A DNA stretch of 64,000 bases, from assembly GCA_964017065.1 (NCBI GenBank), contig OZ024792.1, positions 4,955,754 through 5,019,753 of the forward strand, given 5' to 3'. A program made the translations under genes and the position numbers. Position 1 is the stretch's first letter. The number at the start of each line of letters is the position of its first letter. This document shows, piece after piece, positions 25,500 through 37,250 of this stretch. This DNA is from Haliclona indistincta (lineage: Eukaryota > Porifera > Demospongiae > Haplosclerida > Chalinidae). The notes beneath the pieces were generated by a model. It saw nothing but the letters and a program-made list of their open reading frames with translations. It made no database searches and was not told where the DNA came from.

Positions 25500-25762
25500 C
25501 ATGGGGAGACACCACCAAGTCACCCTCTCTACTGTGTCCACCTGGTCTTGAACCATATGTAGCTATTGCTGAGCTAGTTGACAAGGTACAGTATTGTATA
25601 CACAGAGGTCAATGTGTCACTGCTGGAATCTGCAGGTGTTTGAACAGCGTTCTCAAGTCAGCATGCAGCGTCGCACACAGCTTGGTGTGACAGCTGTACC
25701 AGCTACCTCACTGCAGATACACGCACTGAGAGCACGAGGCAGTATCGATCCATCATCAGGTA
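25500..25762 (+). other. Two exon-like open segments of unknown origin
   Basis: The plus-strand frame TKSPSLLCPPGLEPYVAIAE (25516 on) ends at AAG|gtacag. A second segment (25637-25761, VFEQRSQVSMQRRTQLGVTA and onward) is bounded by ctgcag| and |gtataa. Frames join in phase, but no start, further exons or recognisable domain were found. It could be a remnant of another gene. The rest of 25059-26260 shows nothing else coding. Confidence 0.3.
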
Positions 25763-26260
25763 TAACGCACTACTGTATTGCTACATCACTTCCTCACTCT
25801 CCTTGTAGGATACTCTAAACTGATTGGGTACTTATACCTCTCTTCTAAAATAGTGTTTTTGCTGATGATCAGGTGCAACACTGTTCTACTGATGTTCTAC
25901 TCTATCACATACTGCTATCAAACTGTTTAGTACTTGATCATGTGATACCCTGTATAAGAACAGAATTTTAAATGTAGCTGAATGGTGAATAAACCTGCTG
26001 TAAGCCGTACAAATTATTTGCTCACAGTAAAAATTTTTGTGTACGATCATATTTTTGTGTGTACAATGCATCGAATGTTCCCATTGGATAAACAAATTTT
26101 TCAGTGTGAACACAAAAATTATATTACGTTTGCTATAGTCTGAGTGAAATAGAAAAATAATATACAATAGCAGTCAAATAAGACATTGTTCTACTATCAC
26201 ATCATAACGCAAAATTTCAAAACAAATTGTCAATCGAAAGTGAAACAAACGACATACATC

Positions 26261-29200
26261 CTATACGCAATTTCCGTTTCTTGATAGCTCTTTTCCATTA
26301 GCACATTTATCTCTCCAGACTGCAGCAAATCCTCTCAATCCTGGTACTTTGACAGTGTATCTAATGTCAAACAGAAAGTCTTCTACGTGAAGAACTTTTT
26401 GGGCATCCTCAGCATTGCAAATGGTAGCAATAGGTCCACGATGTGTGAGCACCTCAATCATTCCTTGGGTGCAGTTTTTCAAATCAGTGTAAAGAAATCG
26501 CACATCTGTGTGTGCGAAATTATCGAAGTTTGCAACCAAGTAATTGCAGGTGTGTGGAGTAGTTCTAGTAAATGGTGAGGGGAATCCTGTCGAGGAAAAC
26601 CTTGATTTGGTGACTAATGCAGAGCAATCTTCACCTAAAATATTGATATCAAAGTAATAACAAAGTTATGTGTTAAGATATTCACTTACTCCGTATTGTT
26701 TTTATTGATTTGAATGTGGCGTTGAATCCAGTATTGTTTGCTTGTCTGCTTGATGAGTGGAAATGGATGTACAGAGAGTTTGTGGAGGAGCTGATAGATG
26801 AAGGTACTCTAGTGCCGCAATACCTTCCCACTAGCACAGAATCTGAACCGTCTCCGTCTCTAATTTCAAGATATGATCCAGAGCAATTTCTGGTGTGTTC
26901 GATATCAAATGTTCCATGGAAAGTGAGTTCAACTGCTCTGTTTTTGTTTGGAAGATTAATTGTCCAGAAATAGTCGGCATTTCTAGGGTAAGCTTGCGAT
27001 GGATGAGATGGAGTCTTGATATTTCCAACTGCAGTTGTTATCTCTTCACGAATAGTGATAGGTTCGCTGGGAGAAGGGCAAGATGGTGTTGGTGTGAGTG
27101 TCTCAGTAACCACTACCGTGCGTGGTTCTGTAATTGTTTCAGTCTGAGTTGCTGTGATTGTACTTGTGATAAAGGTGGGTACTTCTATCATGCTGCAGCT
27201 GGGGACTGGACCAGGTGCTAGAGTGCGTGTTACAGTAACGGGTGATGGAGTACGAGTTACAGTAACTGGTGGTAAAGTGCGAGTTACAGTAACAGGGGGC
27301 GGAGTTTGAGTTACAGTAACTGGTGGTAGAGTGCGAGTAACAGTTACAGTAACAGGAGGCGGAGTTTGAGTTACAGTAACTGGTGGTAGAGTGCGAGTAA
27401 CAGTAACAGGGAGTGGAGTCTGAGTTACGGTAACTGGTGGTAGAGTGCGAGTAACAGTGACTGTGACTATTTCTGGCTCTTGAAGATCAGGATTAGGTAT
27501 ATCTGTAGTATGCAAAAGATAATTGGAACTACGTTAATTTGGTAGACTCACTTATTGATAGTTCCACGAGTCGCTGAGGTAGAGTACTCCATTCACCTGG
27601 TCCAACTTTTGTATTTCCACGTACCTAATGCAATAATGCATTAGCATATGTATTCCATATTAATAACAATAGTCACCTGAACTAGTATATCACCAGCACC
27701 ATCTGGTATATCACTACTGGTTACTTGGTAGTGCAAGGGCTTCACACCAACATTGATGATCTGAGCTTGTCCTACATTGCCATCGCGATACACTCTGATA
27801 GTGTAGCCAGTCAGGTCACCATTAGGAGATTGTGGAGGTTCCCAGATAGCAACTTGGTTAACCACTGCTACACTTGCGGGAGGACCAGAAACTATGAGAT
27901 AGGATAAATTCAAATTAATATTAATTGAATATTAATAGTCACTAACCTCCTTCTGTTGTTCCGTCTATTATCAAGACTGTTCTTTTTGATAGAGTAATTG
28001 CAGCAATATCTTCCATCTCTTCTGTAATGTCGTTTGATGACACCACCGTGATCTTGTACACAGATAATGGCTGCAATCCAGTCAACTGATATGAGGTCTG
28101 AGTAGTATTTCTTATTATTGGGTCTTCACTTCCCACCCTACGGTAGCTAATCCGATAGAATATATCATCTCGACCAGTCGTGACTGGTATGCCCCACTCA
28201 ATGGTGATAGTTGTATTAGAACGGTGAGTTACTCGCAAGTTCTGAACTTTTGTTGGAGGTACTGTAGTGGACAATATTACAAGCTATCTATACACATTAT
28301 GATGCTGTACCAGTGCAAGGATCAGATGGACTGTCTGAAGGTGCTCTGTAGTAGTTAGCCTGACAGGGACACACTGCCACTCCACCACTGGTGCCCACAG
28401 TGTTTGCTGGGCAGATCAGGCAAGAGCTACCTGATTGAAAGGTATGAGCAGGGCAAGCTGAGGGGGACGGAATATACAATCTCATAAATTATTTTGTGCT
28501 ATTATTATTACCTTCGCAATTTCCTCTATTTAGTATGTGTCCTGGTACACAGCTACATGATGGTGAACCACTCCATGAGCCATCAGTATGACACACCAGT
28601 CCACCTCCACTCACTTCAGCATTAGCTTTACACTGATGAGTTACGGAGACAGCACTATTACCAGCTGGTGTCAGAGGATATGTCACCAATCCCTCCGTAC
28701 GTGAGGGGCATATGGTGCAATACGCCTGCATTCTCTGGATAATACCGCACGAGTCCTGATCTTGGAAGCCAAGATAGAAGCCACTGTACTGAGAAGTTAA
28801 ATTGAATGTGAAGGTTGACATCTGTAGTGATTTTGAATCAGTATCGACATCTCCAATACTAATGTAGTTGTTAGTTCCTGAGCTGCTCCCTGGATCAGAG
28901 GCACTCGGGTAGTAGTGCAGTCTGAATCTCTTAGGAGTACAAGAGAGGAAGCTGTATGTTACATTCACTATGATGGGCAGAGGGTAGGTGGGATTCGGAG
29001 CAAAGCTCTTGGAGATGAACTGAGTTGCAAACCAGTTATCTTCAGCAGGATTCCTGCTGTATCGAGATACAATCGTATTACGACAAAGTGCTATTTGTCC
29101 TCGTCTCCACTAAAAAGAAGAAGCGAATAAATAATATTATTCACTTTATAATGCACTTACTCCATTCCTGCCGTCATTTCCTTGGATAAAATCCCACACT

Positions 29201-29406
29201 CCGGTCGATCCTACCAGTCTAGTGTACCAGTACGAATCCATCAGCGGTCTTTGCGTGCTCGTGTAGGCTCCGACCAACCCATGCCCCGGATCAGTAGGTA
29301 GCTCTCTCTTGGTACACTGGTTCTGTTGGTCATCAGGTGCACTAGCCGTCACTAGTCCAGCAGCACCTAAGAGAGCGAGCGTTAAAATGATTGCCTTCAG
29401 CTCCAT
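26261..29406 (-). CDS. Eph-receptor-like protein C: ectodomain, Thr/Pro repeat stalk, two CUB domains, probably secreted
   Basis: ATG 29406 (MELKAIILTLALLGAAGLVT) gives a signal peptide. Ligand-binding domain covers about 29340-28500 (FLSCTPKRFRLHYYPSAS, GFYLGFQDQDSCGIIQRMQA). The Cys-rich module (ACPAHTFQSGSSCLICPANT) is at about 28460-28310, FN3-1 at about 28260-27945, FN3-2 at about 27893-27675, last strand GNTKVGPGEWST about 27625-27570. The next exon (27515-26690) has a Thr/Pro stalk of PVTVTRTLP/PVTVTQTPP repeats, then a CUB domain (YFWTINLPNKNRAVELTFHG, GSYLEIRDGDG, LYIHFHSSS). A second CUB-like module follows in two pieces (about 26637-26261: STGFPSPF, CNYLVANFDNFAHTD, FAAVWRDKC) and the protein stops without a TM or GPI-like end. 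It is the most diverged of the three paralogues except in FN3-2, where it is close to B. Confidence 0.78.
27222..27480. repeat. Coding VNTR in the gene C stalk
   Basis: About eight imperfect tandem units of 27-36 bp encode PVTVT(R/Q)T(L/P)P. Units are nearly identical in DNA (GTTACAGTAACTGGTGGTA and close variants), so copy number is likely to vary between individuals. The Thr/Pro content predicts an O-glycosylated rigid stalk. Confidence 0.85.
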
Positions 29407-30531
29407 TTTTGCAGCAATACTGTGCTAGCAGAGGGTAATCTTTGTTCGAGTCGTGATCAACGCTTCTTTTTATAGAAAGTGATCAAATTATTCATAGCTA
29501 GTCGATCAATTAGTAGCTCAGATCCGGTTTTCGTCCGGTAACTCGGTGAGCAGTGAAGTGAGCTGCATAGCTGACCAGACTTTTCACAGCTGCATAACTG
29601 CATTGCCAAGCTTGCACAATAACCAGAATTTTGTTTATAAAGAAAAATAATGTGCAGAGACTAAAACACAAAACTAAGATTTCATAACAAGAGCTGGTCT
29701 GAGAGTCTCTGCAGTATAAATATTGTCATGTGGTTGGTTTTGTTGGTGAAATGTAAAGGTCATTTCAACCAAACCTATTCAGGGTTTCTCATGGGTTTCC
29801 CAGTAACGTACTGGATTTAGGTTCTTTTTAAGTGTAGGGTTTGGGTTTCAAGGTTTCTCAGTATTAAGTTACAGGGAAATGTTGAAACCTTGTCACTAAC
29901 TTTACTGGATTTGTAGTTTCTATACCAGCTGTTGACAACATACTGGCAAATATAGCCCAAAAACAATTTTAAAACTGGAACTATTAGTTCATAGTCTTTT
30001 ACCAATAATCTTTTTCTTTCAAGTGGGTGACCAGTTTATACAGTAGATTGCTATGACTACCGTACAAGTCGTTTACCAATTATTATTGTCTGCTTATCTC
30101 TTTATGTACACTGAAGGCTCACTATCAATGCCATGATGTCATGTCTGCTTTGTTTGGCACTGTAGCCTGGCAACTCACCATATTGAGTTGCAGAGGATGT
30201 TGCGTGCAAAATGGACCATTAATTCAGACAAACAGAATTCCTAAAACCTCGCCCTGTTAGCTTGGTTGTACATCGTTCTTCTCCCAAGACATTTAACGAA
30301 TATTTGCAGGTGTGTGAGCTATGAAATGCACCAGTTTGTACTATGATGGTGATAGTTATAATCACTGCACGCTCACTTGACACCAGGCATTGCACGTGTC
30401 AAAATGTAGCTTTCTAATAATAAAGACGCAGGTAAATTTTGTCAGTAAGTGATGAATAACAAACACATGCATACAAGTGAAATATTACTGATAATAGTCA
30501 ATAAGTGATATAAGTTGGTATCTACACATGA
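29407..30531. other. Intergenic region upstream of gene C and downstream of the SYCP1-like gene
   Basis: About 1.1 kb. A TTTTTATAG motif about 65 bp upstream of gene C's ATG could be a TATA-like element. No coding exon, repeat or RNA gene was recognised. Confidence 0.5.
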
Positions 30532-33500
30532 CTAGTCCTCAGGCCCAAATCCAAACACTGGATCCAGGTCAAACCAAGATATCTCCTGCTCAATCTTTTT
30601 TGAGGAGCTTGCTTTGGTAGTTTTAGCTCCCTTTTTGACTGAGGATCCTCCCCTAGTGTTGGATCGAGGAGTATACATTTTCTTTTCTTGCTTCTTAGCA
30701 GCTGATCGAGACTGAGAAAGTGTCTAAGAGAGAAAAAAATAACGATTCCCTCAAAAATTAAATTTTAAATTTTGAATTGGAATTTTAAAATAAGGCTTCT
30801 ATCAGCAGACAAACTGCAAACCTTTCCTCTAGGACGCTTGAATACAGCTTCATCTTCAATAATGATGTCAGGATAGAGCTCCTTGAACTGACGCTTCTCC
30901 AAATCGCAGCTCGGTTCAACCTTTCATTGAAAAGACATCAAAGCAGTTTGTTGGACAAACTAGCCTAAAATATTATTGTATGTACACAGACAGAGTCTCT
31001 CACATCAGAGGGTTTGGTAGTAGATAATGGAATGTTAGCTGCAGTCAATCTTGGTCGTGTTCGAGTCGGAGTAGATACAACACAGGGTGAAATGGGAACC
31101 TGTAAAAGATGGTGTGAACAAAAAATCGAACATTTTCGTTATTTACCTCAGAACTAGTTTCTCTGCTAGTTGGTGTCATTGTACAGCCAACTCTTGGTCT
31201 GCGAAGTGGTGGAACCCTTCGTGAGGGAGTCCTGGTAACTGGTGTGCATGCTACTCAAGAGCATAATGAATAGCATTAGCAGTACTAGTAGTAGCTTGCA
31301 TACCTTCCTTAAGAGAATAGCTATGATATTTTGGAGTAGATGGAGGAGAGGTTGTAGTGACGGGTGTCTTGAGAAAAAAACGTACAACACATAAATTCCA
31401 TGTAGATTTTGTTTTACTCATTACGTAGTTGTACTAGAAACACACATTCCATGAAGATTTCTATTTTAATAACATTCCATTAGAAAAATTAAATTTTCAC
31501 CGTATCAACACTTTGCTTCTTGTCAGCTGCCTCTTTTACACTCAGCAATTCCGATTCAATAGACTCCTGGGAACAAAAGTATCATCAGAATGCAGTACTC
31601 AGCGATTAACCTTCTGAGCTTTCAACTGCTGTACCATTCCTTCAGCAATTTCCAGAGAATCCTGCAATATTTTATTCTCCAGTGCCTAAAACAATTATAT
31701 TTTTACTAATTTTTAAATAATAGCAGTGTGCATACTTCTACTGCTTGTCTTTCCTTTAGGTTGTCTATCTCTTTGTCTCTTTGAGACACAATACAGGCAT
31801 TCTCTTCCTGAGACGTCATAATTGCTTGTTAGACACTGTTGGATGTGGTTTTCATTTAATTGACTACCTTGTATTTTTCCAGCGTCTGACACAGTTCGCT
31901 AATTTGTTCATCACACATTGATTTTGCCTCAAGCTCTCTTTTCTGAGCTGCCTCGAGTTCTGCGGTCATCTTTGAGACTTGTGTTTGCAGCAGCAGATAT
32001 TCATTCTGCTTTTCTGTCAGCTTCTGCTGCAACTAAAAACAGAGAGCATGGGAGAGGGGAGCAAGGAAGGTGACAAATAATTATTAGTTACAGGAAGTGC
32101 ATACTATGGCTGCTGCTGAAGTACTATTGAGCTCCTGTTGACACAGCTGTTCTTTCATGTTTTTGACCTGAAATGGTGTTGAGATACACCACATTGTGAG
32201 TGTGTGGGTTATTAAATGTTAGCTGTGGGCGGATGTTTGTGTCATCGAGGGATTACCTCAGCCTTGAGTGTGGTTAGAGAGTGAGTTTGTGTCTGAGCAA
32301 TGGCTTCCAATTCTGTGTTCTGAGTGGTATACAAAATTGCCTTTTATGTACATAATACGATGCTTTACTACCTTTTCATTCTGCGTCTTTATAAGTTCTT
32401 CTTGCAAGTGAAGCTTGTCTTGCAATTGAGCAAGCTACAGTATTATTATGGTAAGTTACCAATAATGTATTATTATTATTTTAATTTTAATAATGACGAA
32501 ATGTCTTACCTGATCTGTGAGTTCATTCTGGGCTACCATACTGCTACCAATCTCATTCTGAGCTAATTTCAGCTAACAAAGCACAACCACAATAATAACT
32601 ATAACTATGATGGCACAAGTGCTTGCTAACCTCATTTTCTACACCACACTTCTTTTGAGCAGATTCATTTAGTTCTGCTTCAAGACCTTCCGTCTGGAAA
32701 GAGTTGACGTGTGTAGAGGAAAGATGACATTGCCTACCTTAGCCTGCACTTCCTCAAGTGACTTTTCCTTGCTACATAGGGCTGCTTCCAGTTCCAATTT
32801 CTACACCAAATAGAAATTTTGATAGCAGAGTTCAAATTTGGAAATTGCATTTTTAGAGGTGACAGTCTCACCTGTGCTAACAATGTTTTGACAGTGTCAT
32901 TAGACTCTGTCAGCTGGCTGGTTAGGTCTGCAACCTGTACAGGATGGTTCACAGACAGATAATGGTTCAGTGCTAATTAATTTTGTGGTGACAATTCTAG
33001 TACAACTTGTGGGCTACATGAGAGTGGAAGTAAATATTATACTGAGTAGATGAAATCACTACTAGAGCATCATAACTTGGATAGCTTCTTCTCACAATAA
33101 ACAATTTACGTACAGTACATGTATTTTTAATTCTGTGGTCAGCGTACCTTAGACTGCTCTTCCTCAACACTTGTCGTCATTTTTTGCTGAAGTACCTGCA
33201 GTAGCACCAATATCACTAAACCATAGGGCAGGGTCGTTCTCAGATTACAATTGTGATGAAACACTACACAACTTTGTTCCCTGGAATAGAAGGCCTATTT
33301 ACTTGCGTGCAAGAAAGTTTCAAATTTTGAACTTGATTTTGTTGCAGGCAACATTGTTGCTTAGTTGTGTGCTACAAGGTTGCCTAGCCTCACAGGTTTT
33401 ATTAGCAGTGATAAATTTATTTTACTGTTTCCATAAACCTCAATATCAGCCTCCTTCTGTTGCAGCATTTTCTGAGCACCAGCTAACTGTGACTTGTACA

Positions 33501-36500
33501 ATGCAAGCTCATCAGTCATGCTCTTATGCTCCTGTGTGAGCTGATCCAAGCTCCCTTGTAGCGACGCTACACCCTCCTCTAGCTTGGTACACTGGCTAGT
33601 TGAGTGGGTCAAGAGATCTTGCAACTCATCACATTTGCTGTCTGCAGTTGTCTGAAAGATGAAGTCACTCAAATGTCCTCATGTTACATTATGTAGAACA
33701 CCATTAGATGTACCTTTTGTTGTTCCAGTTCAGCTTTTATTAGATTAAACCTATTTAGTGTACAAGGTGACAACATAATCACTGAGACTCACACAGCACA
33801 CCTGTTGGACTCCTCTTCCATGCACTGCTGTAGGTTGCCCAGCTGGTCCTTGAGCTCACCAAGTTGTTGTTGATAGCACTGCTCACAGGATTGGTACTCA
33901 CACAGCTGGGTCTGCACTTGTTCTCTCAACAGCACTATCTCTTGCTGGCTGTTCACACACTGGCTCTGAAGACTAGAGACCTCCTCCTGAGAAAAAAATA
34001 ACAATTATTATTATTTGATGATGTTTGGGTTTAAAAATTACCTTTATTTGTGATAGCTCTTCTTGGGATTTATCCATTTCTCCCTGTTTAGTTATGATCA
34101 CTTCGTTCCTTAGTTGCAGTTCACTCTCTAATGCACCTTTTTAGGAGAAGAACAAGAAATGAGTAGTGGTTAAGATGCTCATGTGGAGTAAAGCTAATGA
34201 GCCACCACACCTAACATTCTGCAGATACCTGGTCCTCTATGATGTGTGGTACTGGTGTACTTACATTGTTGATTGCTCATTGTAGCAAACTGGTCAGCTT
34301 TCTCTTGAGTGAGGTGCTGGACCTGAACCTGTAGCTGGCTATTTTGCTGCTCCAAGCATGATACCTAACACAAGGATCATGTGCATGTGTCCTGTAGTTG
34401 TTGTGCACCTTAGCATTGCTCTGTACTGTATGATCCTCCAGCTGACGAACAAGGTCTGCATTCTTTGTTCTTTCTTCTGACACTGTAGCAAAACAAACAT
34501 CTCTTGTGATTTTTTAACTTGCTACCAACTACCAGTACCAGTACCAGTAGACAGTAGTACTTGTCGTTCACTTATTAAAATTTCAAACAAAACTACAGCT
34601 TGGTTGTGTGAACCATAGCACTTTCTTTAGCTCCGCCTACTGTAACTAGCTGTGTACCTGTTCTCTTCAGAGAGCCATGTGTCTCGGTCTGTCTCAACTG
34701 AAGCTGCTCAAACCTCTCAACAAGCTCCTACACAGAGCATGGGTCAGATGCTGTGTGAGTATACCACTCTCTTGTATTGTCTACCTGGTACTCGCTAACT
34801 CTTTGGTGGTTAGCTTGAGATAGTGTATTTCTATCAGTCTCTCCTTGAACAATGAGTTTCTCTACTCTTTCAATGTGCATTTTTAGAGCATGGCATAAAT
34901 CCCGTGTTGCAGTGATCCTGTGAATAATGAATGAACTATTGTCTAATCAATAGACACAATAGCTCACTTCCTCTGAATATCCTTCTGGTTTGATACCTCA
35001 TCTTGCAGTTGTGTACTCAGTGAGTCATTTCGCAGCTAATACATGTACATATAAAACATTTTATTGGATGTATTGTATAACTAATTTCTGAGAAACATTT
35101 TTTTAAATCTGCCAAAATTTTATTATGTAAGTGAAGCATTTGGACTACATGCATCTCTGGAAAGCTCAAAAACTATTACCGTAAACATGTCAATCACGTT
35201 TCAGGGTCCAGAAATAACCTTTATAAATCCAACTATAGTTGAGGGTATACGTATTTTATGAGCGATTTTCCAGAAAAATGTGCATTTATTTACACAACAA
35301 ATTTTTAAAGCATTCTTTAGTGTTGTTCCAGTTCTGAGAACTACCATCTTTTTTATTTATAAGTACTTGTTTTCTAAAGCTAGAATCATTACTTAAACTA
35401 ATAAACTAATAGTAATATTACTATTGGTATTATTGTATAGCGGGAAATTTTGGAGGGTCAAAATTTTGGCAAGTGACTCAAAATTCGTGTTTTGGCTTGG
35501 TAGTTGGTGCCAGGAGCTTATCATTCTAAGGAATGTACAACTTCAAATAGCATAGTGGTAATAGCACAAAATAAATCCTCCGCTTGGCGCATTGAAAAAA
35601 GTGCGAGCCGTATGTCCATGTATGCACGGACGCTGTACTAGGGCTGCATAAATCTCGCGCGTAATAGCAGCGCATTTTTTTCTTGCTGTTTCACAGTTGT
35701 ATAGTCCTTGGAATAATAAGCTCCTGCTGGCAATTATTACAGATTTTAGCGGAGTGATAGCTTGAAATTATTCCTACTACAGTCCTTTTCAATTAGTGGA
35801 CAGGTGTTAAAACAGATTGTTTGACCATAGTACGTGTGAAACACTGAAACTAAAATGTGAAATAAATGTTTTGAAAGTCAAACTAGAACTACAAAGTATT
35901 CGAAATTGTGTTCTAAAAACTAAAATTTCTAAAACTTGAATTATTTCACTGTGAAAAAAAATAAAATCAGTAACAATGCTATGTTGCTGCATCATGTGAT
36001 GATGTGTCAAGAGGTTTACGTTGCTGGCCTTTTGTGTTTGGTTGTACGGGTAGCTATGAACACAGGTTGTATTTTAGAGCTGCTCATTCTATTTTTGACA
36101 AGGGGTGCGTCAAAATTTAGAAAAGTCTTTATTTCTGATAGCACTGCTAACAAGGTGAGCAACAAAATAATTGCAACGAGCATGAACAAGCACATAATGA
36201 ATTCCACAAAACATTGCTAGGTATTTTCCTGTGAAGGAACCTAACAAGCACAAGAAAAATAGTTATGGTAGCCTTGGTAGAATTTTCATGAAAGTTTGTC
36301 CCTTTGTTGACGACTTAAAATTTTTTCTTCAGCAGTAATACACTTAAACAAGGTGACTGACTACATGTATAACTGCCCACATATGACACCAAACACACTT
36401 CTCACTTGTGTTTCCAAGAGAATTTTTTGTTTAGAGTTTGCTAGTTGTTGAACATCCTTGAGTTGCCGATCTTTCTGCTGCATTTCCAGCTCAATAGCAT

Positions 36501-36805
36501 TTTTCCACTTGCGAATTTTATCAGCTTCTTGTTGCAGACGACAGTGAAGTACTGACAACTTATCATGCTGCTCTTGTTGATGAACTTCCTCTGAGATAAA
36601 ATAGAGTAAAGCAGCGTTGAGTATTGGTCATACCTCGCTGCTTGTCCTGCTGTTTGTACGCTGTCTCTTGCAGCTGCTGTTGTTGCTTTGTTTGTACTTG
36701 TCGAAGCGGATGGTGTTGCTGCGAGAAGGAATGGTGTCTGGGAGTTTTGAGGGACGGAACTTGCTGAGGCAGTTTGAAAAACGGAGCGTGTTGCTGGGCT
36801 TGCAT
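30532..36805 (-). CDS. SYCP1: Synaptonemal complex protein 1-like coiled-coil protein
   Basis: Some 25 short exons on the minus strand encode almost continuous coiled coil rich in Gln, Glu, Lys and Leu. Proposed start is ATG 36805 (MQAQQHAPFFKLPQQVPS), followed by a Gln-rich stretch and, across an intron, EVHQQEQHDKLSVLHCRLQQ then EADKIRKWKNAIELEMQQKD (about 36593-36400). The EA(D/E)KI(R/K)KWK block plus following heptads matches the conserved N-terminal coiled-coil segment of SYCP1, the transverse filament of the meiotic synaptonemal complex. The C-terminal exons (31400-30532) are basic, Ser/Thr/Pro-rich (TPVTRTPS, KRPRGKTLSQSRSAAKKQEK) and end with WFDLDPVFGFGPED. The central coiled coil alone would not identify the family; the call rests on the N-terminal block and the coil-then-basic-tail layout. 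A 1.3-kb intron lies at about 35040-36360. Confidence 0.65.
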
Positions 36806-37250
36806 TTGGAGTTTTATTGGTGTTTCTTTCTTGCAAATTGTTTAGCACTAAGAGACCAAAACCTCTTCTAAGGAGCAAAGACGCAGCATGGACTGAGGTG
36901 AGCTGAGCTGCAAAGGCGCACGTGTTGTTAGGGAGACGAGATACGAGAAGCCACATTGGGTCATTTTTACTGGCGGGAAAATTTCCCCCAATAGACACAC
37001 CTTTCATGAATAATAATTATTGTGCGTTACCACGCCTTATCGATTGAACAGCCCTGAAGCTAAGACAGCTGAGCAGGAAACTACTTTTCCTATTCCAAAA
37101 GAGAAAGCCAGGACAAAATCTACGGTGAGTTACTAGTCAATACTTCGGCTGGTAGGCTTAGCTGGTGTACGAGCAATTTAGAGACTCGGCCACTGATTTT
37201 AACCCTGTTTGAACATACACTACTGTACTCCTTGTTTGCAGCACTGAATC
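36806..37250. promoter_or_regulatory. Divergent promoter region, SYCP1-like / transaldolase
   Basis: 445 bp between the two start codons, holding the 5' UTRs. A CACGTG E-box sits at 36919-36924. A plus-strand donor-like site (acggtgagttac) near 37118 fits a spliced 5' UTR for transaldolase. Confidence 0.45.

Noticed and set aside
25510..25640. Possible phospholipid scramblase fragment (CPPGLE motif)
   Set aside because: Similarity does not extend past the first few residues.
36441..37007. Long minus-strand ORF starting MKGVSIGG before the SYCP1-like gene
   Set aside because: This frame hits a stop when spliced to the next exon; the frame starting at 36805 continues into the conserved block.
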